From positions 1 through 26,125 of the forward strand of contig DAISIT010000047.1 of assembly GCA_036821845.1 (NCBI GenBank): a DNA stretch of 26,125 nucleotides, written 5' to 3'. The translations under genes and the position numbers were made by a program. Shown here in pieces: positions 14,171 through 23,001 of the stretch. Under the pieces are notes generated by a model, which was not told the origin of the DNA, made no database searches, and worked only from the letters and a program-made list of their open reading frames with translations. Within the stretch, counting starts at the first letter, position 1; each line of letters opens with the position of its first letter. Source of the DNA: JAEUMD01 sp937950105 (GTDB taxonomy: Bacteria > Pseudomonadota > Alphaproteobacteria > Rhizobiales > Hyphomicrobiaceae).

Positions 14171-16696
14171 CTACGGGCTGGTGCCGGGGGTCTGCTGATC
14201 GCCGAACACGAAGTCGAGCGCGTCGGTTTTGTACTGGTAGGAGCCGAGGTGCTTGAACTGGAAGTTCAGCATGACCGTGCGATCCGGCTCCAGATCCTTG
14301 GTGACGTCGGTGATGAACGTTTCCTGATAGGTGGCGGTCAGCACGAAGCACTCGTCGGCATAGCGCAGCGACACGCTGTCCATCAGCCGCTCGCCGCTGT
14401 CGATGTCGTAGCGCATCATGCCGGCAAGGCTCCAGCGCTCGGTCAACTTGAGGCTGAGGGTGCCGGTGATGTCCTGCTGGTCGTCGTTCGGAATTAGCGG
14501 ATCGAGCGCCGAGAACGTGTACGTGGCCTGCGCCAGCAGCGGCCCGGCCGTGAGCTGTCCCGCGATGTCGGTGCGCCGCACGGAGAAGCTGTCCTCGTCG
14601 AAGCGGGTCTGCGCGATGAGGCGGAACAGGCTGGACGGCGCCAGATAGGCGCCGAGCACGTAATCCGAGGTCGCGGTTTCGAGGCCGCTGTTCGGGTTGA
14701 AATTGTTCTCGTTGAGGATGTCCGTGCCAGGGTTGGCGAACGGGTTCGTGCCGGTCAGGTGATAGCTCTGGCCGGCGAGGAAGCGCGCATAGGCACCGTT
14801 GTTGGCCTGGAAGGTGTACTGCAGGCCGACGTTGGCGCGGGTGCCGGTTTCGATGCGGTCGTAGCCCGAGAACTTGTCGACTTCGAACAGGGTCGTGTCG
14901 TCGAAGATCAGGCTGCGCGCATCTTCCACCGGCAGCCGCGTCTGCTGCACGTGCGCCTGACGCACGATGATCTGGCCGATCGGCTCGATCACGTGCGAGC
15001 CACGAGCATCACTCGCGACCCACGGATAGCTGACGGTGGCGCCGCCGGCGGCGAGGCCGCGCACGAAGCTGGTGCTCTCGTCGACGGCGGTGGCGGCGTT
15101 GTCGTAGCCGGAATAGGCGTAGGCGTCCGCGCGCAGGTTGGCGAACGGCGTGTAGGTGATGCCGATGGCGTCGGTGAGCTGGCGGCGCCACTTCAGCTCG
15201 GTGACGGCGCGCGTCAGGTCCTGGTTGAGACCAACCTTCTGATTGAGAGCGTTCCGGAAGTCGCCGTCGCGCGACATGCTGAGCGCGTTCGACGACCACG
15301 ACAGCTCGCCGCCGAGGATCGGCTCGGAGAAGACGTAGTTGTGGTCGATGACCGGGTGGACGAGGCTGTTCGACAGATCGGTGTCGGTAAAGGTCAGGCC
15401 GCCGAGGTGATACAGGCGGACGCCGAGGTAGTTGCGATCCGACAGGCCTTCGAGATAGGCCTCGTTGACGCGGTCTGTCAGCAGCACGCTGTCGAGCTTG
15501 TAGAAGCGGCGGAAGGTGTCGTCGCTCTCGATGGTCGCATCCCAGCCGAGGTTCCACCAGCTGCCGAGCGAGAACTTGCCCTTGGTCTCGATCGACCCGC
15601 GCCAGCCGTCGAGATCACGGTTGGGAGACGGCAGCGTTTCCCAATCCTGATCGATCGCGGCGAACTTGAACGAGTACATGCCGTTGGCGAGGCGGTGCCG
15701 CCATTCGCCCTGCCACAGCACGCCCTGCTTGGCCGAGTACATCGGGTTGAACAGGAAGTCGTAGCTCGGCGACAGCGCGAAGTAGTACGGAATCTCGGTG
15801 TGGAAGCCGAGATTGTTGCTCGACACGCCGAAGCTCGGCGGCAGCAGGCCGGACTTGCGCTTCACCGACGGATCGGCGTGCTGGAAGTAAGGCAGGTAGA
15901 CGATCGGCTGGCCGAACAGCTCGAACTGCGCGTCCTGATACGAGATGGTCGCGGCTTGCTGGTCGTGGGTCACGCGCGCGGCGCTCAAGCACCACAGCGG
16001 CGGCATGCCGTTCTCGCTCTTGCAGGGCGTGAACTTGCCATTGACGAACTCGGTGACGTTGCCCTCGCGCCGCGTGGCGCGCTCGGCGGCGATGCGCGTG
16101 TCGTCCTTGGCGACCAGCGACAGCGACTGCACGAAGCCGTCGCGGAAGTCGTCGGTCAGCGTGTAGCGGTCGGCGCGGATGATGTTGCCGTTGGGCTCCT
16201 TGAGCGTGACGTTGCCGGCGGCCGTCAGCGTCTGCGCGCCCTGGTCGTAGACGACCTCGTCGGCGGTCAGGATGTAGTTCGAGTAGTAGATTTCGACGTT
16301 GCCGCGCGCGACGACGCTGTTGGAATTGTTGTCGTAGACGAGCTGATCGCCCTGCAGGTAGAGCGGCTGCGTCTTGTCCGGCGGCTTGATGTTGCCGAGG
16401 ATGTTGCCGGACTTGCCGGGGAAGGCGCTCGGCGAGGTGACACCCTTGCTGTTGAGGCCGGGGTAAAGCTCGCGCTCGATGCTCGGGTCCTGGGCAGAGG
16501 CGGGGGCAGCCGCGAACACCGACCACGCCATGACGGCCAGGGCCGCGACGAAACACGCAGCGAGCCGACGCGACACGGAGGCGCGACCATCGCGGTCATG
16601 CAGCGGCGACACGCCAAGGAGATGCCGCTCACGGCCCTCCGACAGCGCGCACATGCCACCGCAACCCGCCCCTTGTGGTCGCGTCAAACGCATCAC
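14171..16696 (-). CDS. lptD: LPS-assembly outer-membrane protein LptD
   Basis: An 841-residue outer-membrane beta-barrel that, with LptE, inserts lipopolysaccharide into the outer leaflet. The N-terminal half holds the OstA/LptA-like periplasmic domain (about 105-190; DQLVYDNNSNSVVARGNVEI, TAAGNVTLKEPNG), and the rest is the LptD_C barrel with alternating aromatic strands. Cysteines in TPCKSENG, LWCLSAAR and, near the end, ADECFVLTA could form the inter-domain disulfide. The start is uncertain: GTG at 16696 and ATG at 16693 directly follow the lptG stop, with GGAGG eight bases upstream of the GTG. This puts about 40 residues before the hydrophobic signal core (45-64, cleavage near ASA-Q), so a start around codon 15 or 41 remains possible. 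Confidence 0.93.
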   Translation of the reverse strand: MMRLTRPQGAGCGGMCALSEGRERHLLGVSPLHDRDGRASVSRRLAACFVAALAVMAWSVFAAAPASAQDPSIERELYPGLNSKGVTSPSAFPGKSGNILGNIKPPDKTQPLYLQGDQLVYDNNSNSVVARGNVEIYYSNYILTADEVVYDQGAQTLTAAGNVTLKEPNGNIIRADRYTLTDDFRDGFVQSLSLVAKDDTRIAAERATRREGNVTEFVNGKFTPCKSENGMPPLWCLSAARVTHDQQAATISYQDAQFELFGQPIVYLPYFQHADPSVKRKSGLLPPSFGVSSNNLGFHTEIPYYFALSPSYDFLFNPMYSAKQGVLWQGEWRHRLANGMYSFKFAAIDQDWETLPSPNRDLDGWRGSIETKGKFSLGSWWNLGWDATIESDDTFRRFYKLDSVLLTDRVNEAYLEGLSDRNYLGVRLYHLGGLTFTDTDLSNSLVHPVIDHNYVFSEPILGGELSWSSNALSMSRDGDFRNALNQKVGLNQDLTRAVTELKWRRQLTDAIGITYTPFANLRADAYAYSGYDNAATAVDESTSFVRGLAAGGATVSYPWVASDARGSHVIEPIGQIIVRQAHVQQTRLPVEDARSLIFDDTTLFEVDKFSGYDRIETGTRANVGLQYTFQANNGAYARFLAGQSYHLTGTNPFANPGTDILNENNFNPNSGLETATSDYVLGAYLAPSSLFRLIAQTRFDEDSFSVRRTDIAGQLTAGPLLAQATYTFSALDPLIPNDDQQDITGTLSLKLTERWSLAGMMRYDIDSGERLMDSVSLRYADECFVLTATYQETFITDVTKDLEPDRTVMLNFQFKHLGSYQYKTDALDFVFGDQQTPGTSP

Positions 16697-17794
16697 TCAG
16701 CCGTCCTCCTGGTGCATCAGCACGGTCAGCGAGACGAAGATCGTCAACAACAAGGGAAGCCAGACGGCCGCCCAAGCGGGCGCCAGTCCGGCAGCTCCGA
16801 GCTGTCTGGAAACTTCGGCTAGCAAGAAGAACCCAAATCCCCCGATCATTCCGGCCATGACCATAGTCTGGATGCCCCCCGACCGGAATGACCGAAGCGA
16901 CACAGTGGCGGCCAAAAGCACCATCGCCATGCACAGCACCGGACGGGCCAGCAGCGTCTCGTACTGCAGCCGCAGGCGCGTCGCCGAAAGTGCAGCCTTT
17001 TCAGTTATCTCGATGATGGCCGGTAGCTCCCAGAAGGAGACCGAGTAGACACTGCCCAGCGCATCGCTGACGCGTTCCGGCGAGAGGTAGGTCGAGACGT
17101 GATACGTCGAATAATTCTGGGCCTGCTCGCCGGCCCGCGCGATCCAGGCGTCCTGTAATTCCCAGTAGCCGTCCTTGAGGGCTCCGGACTTGGCATCGAC
17201 GCGCTCCTTGAAGCGTCCGTCGCGATCGAACAGGAAGGCCGTGACCGAGGTCAGCTTCAACCCGCGCTCGCTCGCCGCCGCGGCGCTGATGACCGAGGGC
17301 CCGTCGGCGCCGTCCTGACGCAGCCATGCCGTCGAGCGGTCCGAGCCGATCAGGTTGCCGTCGCGGCCGAACATTTCCGCGTACACCTGTTCGGCGTGTG
17401 TTCTGGCGGTCGCCGCCAACGGATTGTAGGCTGCGACACTGAACGCGCCGATGGTCAGCGCAACCAGGATGCCCGGCCACAGGAAGCGCCAGACCGACAT
17501 GCCGCTCGCCCGCATGATGGTCAGCTCGCTCTTGCGGGAGAGCATCAGCAGCGCGCCGATCGACCCGACCAGGACCGTGAAGCCGACCAGGAACTCGGTG
17601 TAGGAGGGGAGGCGCAACAGCGCGAGCCAGACGAGCTGACGCACCGTGACCGCGCCGTACTTGCCGGAGAGCCGCAGCAACTCGACCATGTCGATCATGA
17701 AAATGAGAAGCGCACAGACCGTGAACGCGCCGAGAATGCCGATGAGAAAGCGGCGCGCGACATATCGGTCCAGCGTCGAGAGCCCGGGCAGCAT
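16697..17794 (-). CDS. lptG: LPS export ABC transporter permease LptG
   Basis: A 365-residue inner-membrane subunit of LptB2FG, which extracts lipopolysaccharide from the inner membrane and feeds the LptC-A-D bridge. Predicted layout: three helices in the first ~125 residues (LDRYVARRFLIGILGAF start, LSRKSELTIMRASGMS coupling helix that meets LptB), a periplasmic beta-jellyroll (~125-270) and three C-terminal helices with GGFGFFLLAEVSRQLG. GGAGG seven bases before the ATG lies within the end of lptF, whose stop is three bases upstream of this start. Distinguished from LptF by order and by the DRYVARRF-type N-terminus. Confidence 0.94.
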   Translation of the reverse strand: MLPGLSTLDRYVARRFLIGILGAFTVCALLIFMIDMVELLRLSGKYGAVTVRQLVWLALLRLPSYTEFLVGFTVLVGSIGALLMLSRKSELTIMRASGMSVWRFLWPGILVALTIGAFSVAAYNPLAATARTHAEQVYAEMFGRDGNLIGSDRSTAWLRQDGADGPSVISAAAASERGLKLTSVTAFLFDRDGRFKERVDAKSGALKDGYWELQDAWIARAGEQAQNYSTYHVSTYLSPERVSDALGSVYSVSFWELPAIIEITEKAALSATRLRLQYETLLARPVLCMAMVLLAATVSLRSFRSGGIQTMVMAGMIGGFGFFLLAEVSRQLGAAGLAPAWAAVWLPLLLTIFVSLTVLMHQEDG

Positions 17795-17797
17795 GGC

Positions 17798-18994
17798 TCA
17801 GCCTCCCATGCCCGGTTGTCCGGCGACACGGCGGCGCCACGGCATACGCGCCAACAGCGGCGCGAGCCGGTCGCTCAAGGTGTCGGATACCGAGATGACA
17901 CGGTGCGGGCGGGCGCCGCGCACCATGAGCACGAGCGCGATCGCAATGGTCAGCAGCGGGATGGCGTAGAGCAGGGGTACGAAACCGGCCTTCAGCGAAG
18001 CCAGATTGTTGACGGCGAAGCCGCCGATGCGGATGGCGACCGCGGCGACGAAGGCGAATACGAGCCGCTCGCTGCGGTTCTGGCGCGTCGTCTGCGCCTG
18101 TCCTGCCGCGGCCAGCGCCAGCAGCACGAAGGCGATCGGGTAAAGCCAGTTCGAGAAGCGCTCGTGGATCTCGGCGCGGAACTGGCCCTTGAAGCGGAAT
18201 AGAATGTTCTTGTCGTCCTTCGGGTCCATGAGCTGCCCGAGGTAGCGCTCGCGCGGCTTCAGGAACATGTCGCCCGACGCCTTTTTCTCGAAGCCGTCCA
18301 GGTTGACGATGTACTTGTCGAAGACGACGATCTCGCTCGCCGTGTCGGTGCCGGAGCGCTGCAGGATGTGGCCGTCGGTCATGATCAGGAAGGCGTCGTC
18401 CTCCTGTTTCACGATGACGCCCTTCTCGGCGAGATAGGAGCGCGATTCCTTGGCGTTGCGGTTGTCGTTGATGAGCAGGCCGAGCAGCTCGCCGGTGGCC
18501 GTGCGCTCACGGATATGGAATGTCAGGTTGGTTTCCGGGCTCGAGAAGCGGCCCGGCTGCACCACCTGCTGCAACAGGTCGGCGCGGGCCTGCAGGATAT
18601 AGGCCCGCAGCTGCTGCAGGCTCCACGGCTGGCCGACGTGGTTCACGAACGACACGGCCGCCGCGACCATCAGGGCGAGCAGGACCAGTGGCCGCGCGAT
18701 GACGAAGATCGAGCCCCCCGCCGCGTTCATGACGATCAACTCGCTGTCGCCACCGAGCCGGTTGAGGGTGTGCAGCGTGGCGATGAGGAGGGCGAACGGC
18801 GCGATCACCGCAAGCAGGTTCGGCAGTGCCAGCGTCGTCATCTTGAACAGCGTGAAGACGTCCTGGCCCTGCGAGGTGACGACGTCGAGCTGCTTCAGGG
18901 CGAGCGCGATCCACACGATGCCGCCGAGCGACATCAGGATCATCGACAGCGCGCCTGCCGCCTGACGGAAAATATAGCGCCCGAACAGCTTCAT
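17798..18994 (-). CDS. lptF: LPS export ABC transporter permease LptF
   Basis: A 398-residue partner of LptG in the LptB2FG exporter. The N-terminus MKLFGRYIFRQAAGALSM is typical of LptF. Three helices precede a periplasmic domain (LTFHIRERTATGELLGL, then residues with dense charge), and three more follow (SNWLYPIAFVLLALAAAG, RIGGFAVNNLASL, and a final hydrophobic stretch). The motif LNRLGGDSELIVMNAAG is the LptB-coupling helix. The ATG at 18994 is preceded by GGGGGA; the frame is open further upstream but that extension has no family likeness. First gene of the outer-membrane operon, divergent from pepA. Confidence 0.94.
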   Translation of the reverse strand: MKLFGRYIFRQAAGALSMILMSLGGIVWIALALKQLDVVTSQGQDVFTLFKMTTLALPNLLAVIAPFALLIATLHTLNRLGGDSELIVMNAAGGSIFVIARPLVLLALMVAAAVSFVNHVGQPWSLQQLRAYILQARADLLQQVVQPGRFSSPETNLTFHIRERTATGELLGLLINDNRNAKESRSYLAEKGVIVKQEDDAFLIMTDGHILQRSGTDTASEIVVFDKYIVNLDGFEKKASGDMFLKPRERYLGQLMDPKDDKNILFRFKGQFRAEIHERFSNWLYPIAFVLLALAAAGQAQTTRQNRSERLVFAFVAAVAIRIGGFAVNNLASLKAGFVPLLYAIPLLTIAIALVLMVRGARPHRVISVSDTLSDRLAPLLARMPWRRRVAGQPGMGG

Positions 18995-19085
18995 CGTCCC
19001 CCGAACGCCGGCGCCCATGCCGTTGCCCGTGCGTTCCCACGCCCCCGCGGAATCGCATGTCCCTTCGTGGGTGACATAGCACGGT

Positions 19086-19100
19086 GGCCGAAATTCGGCC
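19086..19100. promoter_or_regulatory. 15-bp palindrome between lptF and pepA, candidate operator
   Basis: GGCCGAA-A-TTCGGCC is a perfect 7-1-7 inverted repeat, 92 bp upstream of lptF and 334 bp upstream of pepA. The position suits a regulator of the lpt operon. No known regulator motif is recognised. Confidence 0.3.
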
Positions 19101-19218
19101 CGGCTGGCCGGAGCAGCGACCCGGCAGGGACCATCCGCAACTTGATGGCGCCGGCCGAGAGCGGGCCGATGCCGTTGTGCTCCCCGGCAAAATAGACCGG
19201 CGTGCGCGCCGGCCACCC

Positions 19219-19246
19219 TTGAACTTTGGGGGCGAGGGTTTAGTCT
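19219..19246 (+). promoter_or_regulatory. candidate sigma70-type promoter toward pepA
   Basis: TTGAAC (19219-19224), 16 bp, TAGTCT (19241-19246). The leader to the pepA start would be about 180 nt. Matches are moderate (-35 four of six). Confidence 0.25.
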
Positions 19247-19433
19247 GCCGGGCTCGTTGGAGGCGACCGCGCCGCCGGGTAACGGCGTCTGAGGTTGCCC
19301 CTCCGCCCGCCCTGAGTTGCGCTTCTTCCCAGACCCTGCTCGCCGTTCAGAAGCTGGGATCGCACCCGGAGCCAGCCCCGCACGTCAACGAACGCCCGCT
19401 CGCGGCGTTCGCCATCGCATGGAGACCGACCCG

Positions 19434-21011
19434 ATGACCGACCGCCTCGACATCACGTTCGCCAGCCTCGAGAAGCGCCCCGAGGCCGTGGTGGCGGTGC
19501 TCGCCGGCGACAATCTCACGCTCGGGCCGGTCGTGCGCGACATCGACGAAAAGGCCGGCGGCGCCATCGGCCGGGCGGCGGAGGCGGTCGAGTTCAAGGG
19601 CCGCGCGCGCCACACCATCGAGCTGCTGGCGCCGGCGGGCCTTGCGGCCAAGCGCCTGCTGGTGGTCGGCGTCGGCAAGACGGCGGAGGCGAGCGAACTC
19701 GAGTGGACGCTGCTCGGCGGCTACGCCATGGGCCAGGTGGCGCAGAGGAAGACCGAGGCCGCGAGCCTGATCGTCGATCTCGAGACGGAGGCCGGTGCCG
19801 AGATGTCGTCGGACCGCATCGCCGCCGAGATGGCCTACGGCGCGCTGCTGCGCCATTACACGTTCCGCAAGTATCTGACCAAGCGCGACGACTCCGACGG
19901 CATCTCCAAGGAAATGGAGAAGGGCGAGACCACCGCGACGCTGAAGAAGGTGGCGGCGCGCGTCGAGGGCGTCGACAAGCTCGTCGTCCACACCCGCCAT
20001 CCCGACAAGGCCAAGGCCGCGTTCCAGCGTCTCAAGGCGATCGCGGAAGGCGTCATCATCGCCCGCGATCTGGTCAACGAGCCGGCCAACGCGCTGGGGC
20101 CCGTCGAGTTCGCGGCTGAAGCCAAGAAGCTCGAGAAAGTCGGCGTCGACGTCGAGATCCTCGACGAGAAGGAGCTGAAGAAGCTCGGCTTCGGCGCGCT
20201 GCTGTGCGTGGCACAGGGCAGCGAGCGTCCGGCGCGCGTGGCGGTGATGCATTGGAACGGCGCCAAGGGCAAAAAGGCCGGCAAGCCGATCTGCTTCGTC
20301 GGCAAGGGCGTGGTGTTCGACACCGGCGGCATTTCCATCAAGCCCGCCGCCGGCATGGAGGACATGAAGGGCGACATGGGCGGCGCCGCCTGCGTGACGG
20401 GCCTCATGCACGCGCTCGCCGCGCGCAAGGCCAACGTCAATGCCGTCGGCCTCATCGGCCTCGTCGAGAACATGCCGTCCGGCACCGCTGTGCGCCCGGG
20501 TGACATCGTCACCAGCTATTCGGGCCAGACCATCGAGGTACTGAACACCGACGCCGAGGGCCGCCTCGTGCTGGTCGACGTGATGGCCTACGCGATCGAC
20601 CGCTTCAAGCCGCGCTTCGTCATCGATCTCGCGACGCTCACCGGCGCCATCATGGTGGCGCTCGGCAAGGAGTACGCCGGGCTCTATTCGACCGACGACG
20701 CGCTGGTTTCGGAGCTGGTGGCGGCGTCGCAGGCGACCGGCGAGAAGGTCTGGCGCATGCCGCTCGACAAGGCCTACGACAAGCTGATCGAGTCGAAGAA
20801 CGCCGACGTGAAGAACATCGGCGGGCGCTGGGCCGGCGCCTGCACGGCGGCCGCGTTCCTGCAGCGCTTCGTCAAGGACACGCCGTGGGCGCATCTCGAC
20901 GTCGCCGGCACCGCCATGGACGCGACGCGCAACGAGATCAACCAGAGCTGGGGCTCCGGCTGGGGCGTGCGTCTGCTGGATAAGCTGGTCGCCGACAACT
21001 ACGAGAAGTGA
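19434..21011 (+). CDS. pepA: leucyl aminopeptidase PepA (peptidase M17)
   Basis: A 525-residue cytosolic metallo-aminopeptidase that removes N-terminal residues, Leu by preference, using two Zn or Mn ions; hexameric in its family. The catalytic domain is the C-terminal half: GKGVVFDTGGISIKP with Lys291 and Asp296, DMKGDMGGAACV, and the signature NTDAEGRLVL at 371-380. The N-terminal macro-like domain (about 1-170) is present and full length. The ATG at 19434 is chosen because GGAG lies nine bases before it; another ATG at 19419 would add five residues. In some bacteria PepA also binds DNA; nothing here tests that. Convergent with purF across a repeat array. Confidence 0.96.
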   Translation: MTDRLDITFASLEKRPEAVVAVLAGDNLTLGPVVRDIDEKAGGAIGRAAEAVEFKGRARHTIELLAPAGLAAKRLLVVGVGKTAEASELEWTLLGGYAMGQVAQRKTEAASLIVDLETEAGAEMSSDRIAAEMAYGALLRHYTFRKYLTKRDDSDGISKEMEKGETTATLKKVAARVEGVDKLVVHTRHPDKAKAAFQRLKAIAEGVIIARDLVNEPANALGPVEFAAEAKKLEKVGVDVEILDEKELKKLGFGALLCVAQGSERPARVAVMHWNGAKGKKAGKPICFVGKGVVFDTGGISIKPAAGMEDMKGDMGGAACVTGLMHALAARKANVNAVGLIGLVENMPSGTAVRPGDIVTSYSGQTIEVLNTDAEGRLVLVDVMAYAIDRFKPRFVIDLATLTGAIMVALGKEYAGLYSTDDALVSELVAASQATGEKVWRMPLDKAYDKLIESKNADVKNIGGRWAGACTAAAFLQRFVKDTPWAHLDVAGTAMDATRNEINQSWGSGWGVRLLDKLVADNYEK

Positions 21012-21012
21012 T

Positions 21013-21340
21013 TCACGTCGCGTGCGATAGCATGGTAGGGCGCAATAGGCGTTCCTTCAACGCCGTATTGCGCCGCTTCGCTTGCGACGATGATGCATGG
21101 TGACTGCCCGGTGGGTTACGGCGCGAAGGCGCGCCTAACCCACCCTACATCACGTCGCGCTTTTCCAGCTGGTAGGGCGCAATAGGCGTTCCTTCAACGC
21201 CGTATTGCGCCGCTGCGCTTGCGACGATGATGCATGGTGACTGCCCGGTGGGTTACGGCGCGAAGGCGCGCCTAACCCACCCTACATCGCCTCGCGCCGA
21301 TAGGGCGCACGACGTGAATCGGAGCGCCTACATCGCCTCG
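21013..21340. repeat. tandem hairpin repeat array (period 137 bp), REP/BIME-like
   Basis: Unit 1 (21013-21149) and unit 2 (21150-21286) share TCACGTCGCG at their start and a 119-bp core (21033-21151 and 21170-21288) that is identical except for one base. A third, internally deleted unit begins at 21287 with TCGCCTCGCG and TAGGGCGCA. Each core starts GTAGGG and ends CCCTAC and holds two hairpins: in unit 1, GGCGCAATAGGCGT with ACGCCGTATTGCGCC (21039-21074), and GGTGGGTTACGGCGCG with CGCGCCTAACCCACC (21110-21144). Each hairpin carries a single unpaired C at the same place. This is the architecture of paired REP sequences. It fills the whole 316-bp gap between the convergent pepA and purF and may act as a terminator for both. 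Confidence 0.85.
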
Positions 21341-22878
21341 GCAAGCAGCGAGAGCTGGCGCGGGTTGCCGCTGCCGCACGACGAGGCGTCGCCCGCCTGA
21401 TCGACCAGAGCCGTCGGATAGACGCCGGTGAAGCAATGGTCGGTGAACTGCGGCGCGCGAGGGTCGCGGGCGTCGAAGCCGACCGCGCGATAGATGCCGT
21501 CGACCGACAGGAACCCGAGCGAATCCGCGCCCATGAACTTGCGCATGCCCTCGAGGTCGTGCTGCGCGGCGAGCAGTTGCGTCTTCGACGGCGTGTCGAT
21601 GCCGTAGAAATCCGGATGCGTGATCGGCGGCGAGGCGATGCGCATGTGCACCTCCTTCGCGCCGGCTTCGTACATGAGCTGCACGATCTTCTTCGACGTG
21701 GTGCCGCGCACGACGCTGTCATCGATGAGGATGATGCGCTTGCCCTCGATGACGCGGCGGTTCGCAGAGTGCTTTAGCTTCACGCCGAGCGCGCGGATCT
21801 GCTGCGACGGCTCGATGAAGGTGCGGCCGACGTAGTGGTTGCGGATGATGCCGAGCTCGAACGGCACGCCCGATTCCTGCGAGTAGCCGATCGCCGCGGG
21901 CACGCCCGAATCCGGGATCGGCACGACCACGTCGATGTCGGTCGGGAATTCGCGCGCCAGCTGCACGCCCATCTGCTTCCTGATGTCGTAAACGCTCTTG
22001 CCGCCGATGATGCTGTCGGGGCGGGCGAAGTAGATGTACTCGAAGATGCACGGCCGCGCCGGGCGGCGCGGGAACGGGCGATGCACCTCGAGCCCTGCAT
22101 CGGTGACGACGACCACCTCGCCGTTCTCGATCTCGCGGACGAACTCGGCCCCGACCATGTCGAGCGCGCAGGTTTCCGACGTGAACACCCAGGCGTCGCC
22201 GAGCTTGCCGAGCACCAGCGGGCGGATGCCGATCGGATCGCGCGCGGCGATCATCATGTCGTTGGTGAGACAGACGAAGGCGTAGCCGCCCTCGACCTGG
22301 CGGATGGCGTCGATGAAGCGCTCGACGATGCGACCCTTGAGCGAGCGCGCGACGAGATGGAGTATGACCTCGGTGTCGGAGGTCGACTGGCAGATGGCGC
22401 CGTTCTGGATCAGCTCGCGGCGGATGGCCAGCGCGTTGGTCAGGTTGCCGTTGTGGGCGACGGCGAAACCGCCGGTATTGAGGTCGGCGAACAGCGGCTG
22501 CACGTTGCGGATGATGGTGTCGCCGGTGGTCGAGTAGCGGTTATGGCCGACCGCCATGCGCCCCTTGAGGCGGCCGATCACCTTGGCGTTGTTGAAGTTG
22601 TCGCCGACAAGGCCCATGCGGCGTTCCTGGTGGAACTGCTTGCCGTCGTAGGTGACGATACCGGCCGCTTCCTGGCCGCGATGCTGGAGCGCATGCAACC
22701 CGAGGGCGGTCATGGCGGCGGCATCGGGGTGCCCAAAAATGCCGAAGACCCCGCATTCCTCGCGGAGTCTGTCGTCGCCGTACCGGGAAAAGCCTGGATC
22801 GAAGTCCGCCGCTTTGCCCGCATGTTCGGGATCAGCCGGCGTCGGTCGCGCGTCGGTCGCGTCTGAAGCGTGCGTCAT
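21328..22878 (-). CDS. purF: amidophosphoribosyltransferase PurF
   Basis: A 516-residue enzyme that commits PRPP to purine synthesis, taking the amide nitrogen of glutamine to make 5-phosphoribosylamine. The glutaminase nucleophile is Cys42 in REECGVFGIFGH; it must become N-terminal, so residues 1-41 are a propeptide. The class II amidotransferase domain has GHNRYSTTGD and HNGNLTNA, and the PRPP motif is RIILIDDSVVRGTTS in the C-terminal half. GGAGG five bases before the ATG at 22878 fixes the start over the in-frame ATG at 22926. The last 13 bases of the gene coincide with the end of the downstream repeat array. cvpA lies upstream, as in E. coli. Confidence 0.97.
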   Translation of the reverse strand: MTHASDATDARPTPADPEHAGKAADFDPGFSRYGDDRLREECGVFGIFGHPDAAAMTALGLHALQHRGQEAAGIVTYDGKQFHQERRMGLVGDNFNNAKVIGRLKGRMAVGHNRYSTTGDTIIRNVQPLFADLNTGGFAVAHNGNLTNALAIRRELIQNGAICQSTSDTEVILHLVARSLKGRIVERFIDAIRQVEGGYAFVCLTNDMMIAARDPIGIRPLVLGKLGDAWVFTSETCALDMVGAEFVREIENGEVVVVTDAGLEVHRPFPRRPARPCIFEYIYFARPDSIIGGKSVYDIRKQMGVQLAREFPTDIDVVVPIPDSGVPAAIGYSQESGVPFELGIIRNHYVGRTFIEPSQQIRALGVKLKHSANRRVIEGKRIILIDDSVVRGTTSKKIVQLMYEAGAKEVHMRIASPPITHPDFYGIDTPSKTQLLAAQHDLEGMRKFMGADSLGFLSVDGIYRAVGFDARDPRAPQFTDHCFTGVYPTALVDQAGDASSCGSGNPRQLSLLAEAM

Positions 22879-23001
22879 GGCGGCCTCCTCCATATCGCAG
22901 CGTGCCCGGCAGCATGCGTGGCGCAACAGCCTGCGCCCCCGCCGGCAAGGCGGAATTACGCAGGTTTGCGGCCACGACGGGCGAGTCTCACGCCATTCGG
23001 C

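Larger units (their letters stand above)
18995..19433. other. divergent promoter region between lptF and pepA
   Basis: 439 bp without a recognisable gene. It contains a 15-bp perfect palindrome (19086-19100), a GC-rich hairpin CCGGCG-TGCG-CGCCGG (19197-19212) and a sigma70-like pair for pepA at 19219-19246. Promoters for the whole lpt operon should also lie here, but I cannot place them. Confidence 0.6.

Noticed and set aside
14759..16822. 687-codon open frame on the plus strand opposite lptD
   Set aside because: Antisense to lptD, with low-complexity Val/Arg/Asp/Glu composition; lptD has clear domain motifs.
19347..20894. 515-codon minus-strand frame opposite pepA
   Set aside because: Antisense to a full-length PepA and without recognisable domains.
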